Positions 5,580-9,043 of a stretch of 9,043 bases of DNA are shown here, in pieces. Below the pieces are notes generated by a model. It was not told the origin of the DNA, ran no database searches, and worked only from the letters and a program-made list of their open reading frames with translations. The stretch lies in the NCBI GenBank assembly GCA_027317045.1, contig DAHVFI010000376.1, forward strand, positions 1 to 9,043, given 5' to 3'. Each line of letters starts with the position of its first letter. Position 1 is the stretch's first letter. Origin of the DNA: Gammaproteobacteria bacterium. Lineage in GTDB: Bacteria; Pseudomonadota; Gammaproteobacteria; Natronospirales; REEB76. A program made the translations under genes and the position numbers.

Positions 5580-6290
5580 TCAGATTGCCGCTTCCCAGCC
5601 GTTTGCCGTCAATTGTTCGAGGGGGCGGAAACGACTTTTGTAAGCCATTTTCGGGCTTTCTGCGATCCAGTAGCCGAGATACAGCCAGTGCAGACGGCGA
5701 CGCCGGGCCTCGGCTATTTGCCACAAGATGGCGAAGGTACCAAGACTGCGTTGCGGCAGTTCCGGCGCGTAGAAGGTGTACACCGCCGAGAAAGCATCTT
5801 GCAGCGCATCCACCACCGCCACTCCCACGAGCTGCCCGTGCAGGCGAAGTTCCGCGAAAATCGTGGCCTCATGTCCAGTGAGGAAAGCCGCATAGTCCGC
5901 TGCCGAGGATTTATCCAAACTGCCGCCCGGATGCCGCCAGTTCATATAGCGATGATAAAGCGCAACGTGTTCATCAGCGAGTCCCGCAGGGCGCAGTTGC
6001 ACATTCAAGTCCTGGTTTCGTTGCCAAGTGCGGCGTTGGCTGCGACCCGGCTTGAAATCATCCACCGGAATGCGCACCGGGATGCAGGCGCTGCAGTGCT
6101 CGCAGCCGGGCCGATAGAGAGTACTGCCGCTGCGCCGGAAACCTTGTTTCGCCAGTTGACTATAGACATGATTTTGCGGGGCGGCGCCCGGATCCAGAAA
6201 GATCATGCGTGCCGTTAGGCCGGGCAAATAGTTGCAAGGGTGCTCCGGCGAAAGCAGTAGCGAATTAATCTTGTGAACGGCGTCCTGCAT
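5580..6290 (-). CDS. bpt: Leucyl-tRNA--protein transferase Bpt (aspartate/glutamate leucyltransferase)
   Basis: Cytoplasmic aminoacyl-tRNA-protein transferase, related to eukaryotic ATE1 arginyltransferase. In the bacterial enzyme characterised from Vibrio, leucine is transferred to N-terminal Asp or Glu, making secondary degrons readable by ClpS. The 236-residue product has the usual length. The N-terminal domain carries PCNYLPGLTAR (18-28) and the cysteine cluster C63-C66-C69 (YRPGCEHCSACIPVRI); with C19 this is the conserved ATE N-domain pattern. The C-terminal GNAT-like domain carries YTFYAPELPQRSLGTFAIL (171-189) and YLGYWI-S-KM-YK (204-218). The ATG at 6290 shares one base with the aat stop (TGATG), indicating translational coupling; a frame opening at 6320 would run back into aat and lacks support. 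Often annotated ate, but the donor is probably leucine rather than arginine. Confidence 0.95.
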   Translation of the reverse strand: MQDAVHKINSLLLSPEHPCNYLPGLTARMIFLDPGAAPQNHVYSQLAKQGFRRSGSTLYRPGCEHCSACIPVRIPVDDFKPGRSQRRTWQRNQDLNVQLRPAGLADEHVALYHRYMNWRHPGGSLDKSSAADYAAFLTGHEATIFAELRLHGQLVGVAVVDALQDAFSAVYTFYAPELPQRSLGTFAILWQIAEARRRRLHWLYLGYWIAESPKMAYKSRFRPLEQLTANGWEAAI

Positions 6291-7018
6291 CAGAATTCCA
6301 GTGAAATATCCAATTGCCATGGGTCGTGATTCCCCGGCAACGCTGTGTATTTTTTAAGCAGACGCAGAAACTCTATACGTGGGATGCAAACGCTGCCGAG
6401 GCGCGCAAGATGTTCGGAGTACACCTGACAGTCAATGAATGCGAATCCCCAGGCGCTGAGTTGTCTCGCCAGACAGGCGAGGGCGATCTTGGACGCATTG
6501 TCGCGGCGGCTGAACATGGATTCGCCAAAGAATACGCCTCCCAGGGCCACGCCATAAAGTCCGCCCGCCAGCTCGCCATCCATGAATATTTCCAATGAGT
6601 GCGCGTGACCGAGGCGGTGCAGTTGCGCGTAGGCCTGTTGCATGGCGGAAGTGATCCAGGTGCCGCTTTCGGTTTGCTTGCGGCGGGTGTGGGCACAGGC
6701 GGATATCACATCCACAAATGCAGTATCGAAGTGGGCCGTAAATCCACTCTGTCGCAAACGCCGGCGCAGCGACCGGCTGATATGCATCTGATCCACAAAC
6801 AGCAGGGTGCGTGGATCCGGCGACCACCACAAAATCGGCTGACCTTCTCTGTACCAGGGGAATATCCCGTGACGGTAGGCGAATAGCAGACGTTCCGGCG
6901 AAAGGTCGCCACCGGCCGCCAGCAATCCATCGGGATCACGCAACGCATGGTGTACCTCCGGAAATGTTTCCGGCGGGCTGCCTGGCTGAATCCAGCCGAT
7001 TTGAAGCGCATCAGTCAC
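6290..7018 (-). CDS. aat: Leucyl/phenylalanyl-tRNA--protein transferase Aat
   Basis: Transfers Leu or Phe from aminoacyl-tRNA to proteins with N-terminal Lys or Arg, creating primary degrons for ClpS-ClpAP. The 242-residue product compares with 234 in E. coli. Conserved blocks are LLAAGGDLSPERLL (32-45), GIFPWY (51-56), WWSPDPR (64-70), GTWIT (119-123), GHAHSLE (137-143), GGLYGV (152-157), FFGESMFSR (163-171) and IDCQ (195-198). E166 and Q198 sit where E. coli has E156 and Q188, with the same 32-residue spacing. The start is a GTG at 7018, eight bases inside the end of the upstream GNAT gene; homology begins within a few residues and no in-frame ATG fits. A longer open frame to 7177 overlaps the upstream gene out of frame and is rejected. 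It overlaps bpt by one base. Confidence 0.95.
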   Translation of the reverse strand: MTDALQIGWIQPGSPPETFPEVHHALRDPDGLLAAGGDLSPERLLFAYRHGIFPWYREGQPILWWSPDPRTLLFVDQMHISRSLRRRLRQSGFTAHFDTAFVDVISACAHTRRKQTESGTWITSAMQQAYAQLHRLGHAHSLEIFMDGELAGGLYGVALGGVFFGESMFSRRDNASKIALACLARQLSAWGFAFIDCQVYSEHLARLGSVCIPRIEFLRLLKKYTALPGNHDPWQLDISLEF

Positions 7019-8183
7019 GGGCACGATTGGCGGAGCGGTAGGGCAGATGCTGCGCTGCCTCCCGCACATAAGCGTCCACCATCCGGGATTCCTGCTGCAG
7101 GAAGTCGCCAATGGCTTTGCGGAATGTGGGTTCGGCAATCCAATGGAGCGAGTTGGTGACGCTGGGTTCGAAACCACGCGCCAGCTTGTGTTCGCCTTGG
7201 ACGCCCGGATTGAAGTGCTTCAGTCCCTCGCGAATGCAGTATTCGATGCCCTGGTAATAACAGGTTTCGAAATGCAGGCTGTGAAATTCCCGTTCGCAAC
7301 CCCAGTGGCGGCCGTAGAGCGACTCCGCGTCCCGGAAACAGATGGCGCAGGCTACCGGCTCGTTATCGAGAAAAGCAAAAATCACCCGCAGGGCATCCGG
7401 CATGCCGGCGGCGATCTCGGCAAAGAACCCGCGGTTCAGGTAAGCAGGCCGGGCGCGTTTGGCATAGGTGGCGGAATAGAATCGGTAAAGCACGTCGAGC
7501 AAGCGGTCGTCGAGTCGATCACCGCTATATATCCGATGGGTGATTCCGGCTTCGGCTACCCGACGGCGTTCACGTTTTATCTTTTTGCGGCTCCCCGCAG
7601 ATAGGGCAGCGAGATAATCATCAAATCCCTGATAATCGCGGTTGTGCCAGTGAAACTGGCAATCCTTGCGCAACATGTATTTCTGTGGTTCCCAATATTG
7701 AATTTCGTCTGTGTATGGAAAAAGACAGTGAACGGATGAAGCCGCATGCGTCACTGCCAGCTCGCGTGTTTTGCTTATCAAGGTCTCAGCGATATTCCCT
7801 TGTTCCGCCGACGGCGCCAATAACAGCCGCGGGCCGCTGACGGGCGAGAAGGGCACGGCAGCCACGAGTTTTGGGTAGTAGGCGAGCCCGGCGCGCTGCC
7901 AGGCTTCGGCCCAGGCCCAGTCAAACACGTATTCACCGTACGAATGGAATTTAAGATACAGCGGCAGAGCACCGATGAGACGCCCGGTTTCATCGGTATA
8001 ACTCAGATGCCGTGGCTGCCAGCCCGTTTGCATGCCGACGCAGCTGCTGTGTTCCAGCGCCGCCAGGAATTCATGCCGCAGAAAGGGATTGCTGCCCGCC
8101 AGCCGGTTCCAGCCGGAAGCAGGGATGGCATCGATGGAAGCGTGTACCCGGGCATTCACGCTATACAGCTTAACGTTCCGCAT
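7011..8183 (-). CDS. FemAB-like GNAT family protein (COG3146/PF04339 type)
   Basis: Probable acyl- or aminoacyl-transferase of unknown substrate, 390 residues, cytoplasmic. It shows the blocks I know from the COG3146 family (PF04339, formerly DUF482): NPFLRHEFLAALE (32-44), GALPLYLK (71-78), YGEYVFDWAWA (82-92), YYPKLVAAVPFSPVSGPRLL (102-121), a basic RKKIKRERRR (199-208), LYGRHWG (289-295), and LHFETCYYQGIEYCIREGL (303-321) followed by NPGVQGEHKLARGF (325-338). The family is built from GNAT folds, like FemAB/FemX enzymes that use aminoacyl-tRNA, and like the catalytic domains of Aat and Bpt. Its stop overlaps the aat GTG start by eight bases, so the two are translated as a unit. The ATG at 8183 lacks a clear ribosome binding site; a GTG about 25 bases further in is possible. 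Its own function is unknown. Confidence 0.88.
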   Translation of the reverse strand: MRNVKLYSVNARVHASIDAIPASGWNRLAGSNPFLRHEFLAALEHSSCVGMQTGWQPRHLSYTDETGRLIGALPLYLKFHSYGEYVFDWAWAEAWQRAGLAYYPKLVAAVPFSPVSGPRLLLAPSAEQGNIAETLISKTRELAVTHAASSVHCLFPYTDEIQYWEPQKYMLRKDCQFHWHNRDYQGFDDYLAALSAGSRKKIKRERRRVAEAGITHRIYSGDRLDDRLLDVLYRFYSATYAKRARPAYLNRGFFAEIAAGMPDALRVIFAFLDNEPVACAICFRDAESLYGRHWGCEREFHSLHFETCYYQGIEYCIREGLKHFNPGVQGEHKLARGFEPSVTNSLHWIAEPTFRKAIGDFLQQESRMVDAYVREAAQHLPYRSANRARD

Positions 8184-8367
8184 CGCCAGGGAGTAGGGCG
8201 CGCAAGCGTGCTGGCTATCTTTAACAACTTCTTGGCGGCAGCGAGGATTCCCCTGCCGCCGGTTCTCGATTTGGAGTCGTCAAAGGATTGCCGGCCTGCG
8301 ATGCCCCTCACTCCAGCCTGCCCTCACCCAGGGAGAGCATGGATAATCGTGGGGTGCACAAGCGCAC
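8184..8367. other. Intergenic stretch between trxB and the GNAT-aat-bpt operon
   Basis: 184 non-coding bases. On the minus strand TTGACG (8283-8278) is a good -35-like hexamer, but the sequence 17 bases further on is GC-rich with no -10, so I do not call a promoter. The C-rich stretch at 8304-8340 (CCCCTCACTCC, then CCCTCACCCAGGGAG) resembles a degenerate copy of the C-rich/G-rich intergenic repeats common in gammaproteobacteria, and can form only a 4-base CCCT-CACCC-AGGG stem. It may mark the end of the trxB transcript, but no T-run follows. Confidence 0.4.
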
Positions 8368-9043
8368 CTACTTGCGTCCTAGAGCGTCCAGGTATTTTTC
8401 TGCATCCAGCGCCGCCATGCAGCCGGTACCGGCGGAAGTGACCGCCTGGCGGTATATCTGATCCATGACATCGCCGGCGGCGAACACGCCGGGAACGCTG
8501 GTGGCAGTTGCCTGGCCTTCGATACCGCTCTTCACGGCGATATAGCCATTTTTCATCTTCAACTGGCCTTCGAACAATTGGGTATTGGGGGTGTGGCCGA
8601 TGGCGATGAATACCCCTTTGGAAGGCACTTGCTGGACCTGGTCTTCATGTTGGGTGCTGCGCACCTGCAGGCCGGTAACGCCGGAATCATCGCCCAATAC
8701 TTGATCGACGGTGTGATCCCAGAGGATTTCCACGTTGCCGTGTTTGGATTTTTCGATGAGTTCGTTAGCCAGGATTTTTTCCGCGCGGAACGTATTGCGG
8801 CGGTGCACCACCGTGACTTTGGAGGCGATATTGGCGAGATACAGGGCTTCTTCCACCGCGGTGTTGCCGCCGCCCACGACCGCCACGTGCTGATTCTTAT
8901 AGAAGAATCCGTCACAGGTGGCGCAGGCGGATACCCCGCGACCCTTGTAGGCTTCTTCGGATGGCAGGCCCAGATACTTGGCGGTGGCGCCGGTGGCGAT
9001 GATGAGCGCATCGCAGCTGTATTGATGCTGGTCGCCGGTCAAA
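8368..9043 (-). CDS. trxB: Thioredoxin reductase TrxB (partial, 5' end outside the window)
   Basis: FAD-dependent, NADPH-using reductase of thioredoxin in the cytoplasm. About 225 C-terminal residues are present; the reading frame is open to the right edge, so the N-terminal FAD-binding part (about 95 residues by comparison with E. coli TrxB) lies outside. Visible parts are LIIATGATAKYLGLPSEE (end of the first FAD segment), the redox-active CATC motif (coded at 8925-8914), the NADPH-binding VVGGGNTAVEEALYLA, VTVVHRRNTFRAEK (HRR contacting the NADPH 2'-phosphate), and the second FAD motif GVFAAGDVMDQIYRQAVT with TSAGTGCMAALDAEKYL. The stop is TAG at 8370-8368. It lies upstream of the GNAT-aat-bpt genes on the same strand, 184 bases away, an order also found in Pseudomonas. 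Confidence 0.97.
   Translation of the reverse strand, partial: LTGDQHQYSCDALIIATGATAKYLGLPSEEAYKGRGVSACATCDGFFYKNQHVAVVGGGNTAVEEALYLANIASKVTVVHRRNTFRAEKILANELIEKSKHGNVEILWDHTVDQVLGDDSGVTGLQVRSTQHEDQVQQVPSKGVFIAIGHTPNTQLFEGQLKMKNGYIAVKSGIEGQATATSVPGVFAAGDVMDQIYRQAVTSAGTGCMAALDAEKYLDALGRK

Noticed and set aside
5490..6218. Open frame of 242 codons on the plus strand
   Set aside because: Antisense to bpt, which has the complete cysteine cluster and GNAT motifs. The plus-strand peptide has no recognisable domain.

Overview
The window looks like chromosomal DNA of a gammaproteobacterium. The evidence is the set of genes (clpS-clpA, infA, bpt, aat, trxB), the close resemblance of their products to the Escherichia coli and Pseudomonas proteins, a Bpt-type transferase, and a type II secretion gene. 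Codon use is moderately GC-rich. I cannot name the genus from sequence alone.

Layout. 1-423 (minus): the N-terminal part of a type II secretion protein GspC, running off the left edge. 711-3322 (plus): clpS and clpA, overlapping by an ATGA junction. 3323-4340: a more A+T-rich accessory stretch with a 105-residue protein I do not recognise, a frameshifted remnant of an Rhs/YD-repeat protein, and an operator-like cluster of ATTAC/GTAAT half-sites. 4341-5000 (plus): a SAM-dependent methyltransferase of the phospholipid N-methyltransferase type. 5001-5259: non-coding, between convergent genes. 5260-8183 (minus), in transcription order: a FemAB-like GNAT protein (COG3146/PF04339 type), aat, bpt, infA; the first three overlap. 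8368-9043 (minus): the C-terminal two thirds of thioredoxin reductase TrxB, cut by the right edge.

How the genes work together. Nearly the whole bacterial N-degron (N-end rule) pathway is here. Aat adds Leu/Phe to N-terminal Lys/Arg, and Bpt adds Leu to N-terminal Asp/Glu. ClpS recognises the resulting N-terminal residue and hands the substrate to ClpA, which unfolds it for ClpP (encoded elsewhere). From memory, Pseudomonas aeruginosa keeps trxB-aat-ate-infA next to clpA-clpS in the same convergent arrangement. Here that block is split between clpA and infA by about 1.9 kb holding the accessory genes and the Rhs scar. The GNAT protein locked into the aat-bpt operon is the best candidate for an uncharacterised partner.

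I found no CRISPR array, tRNA, rRNA, complete insertion sequence or origin. Promoter and terminator calls were made by eye and are weak.
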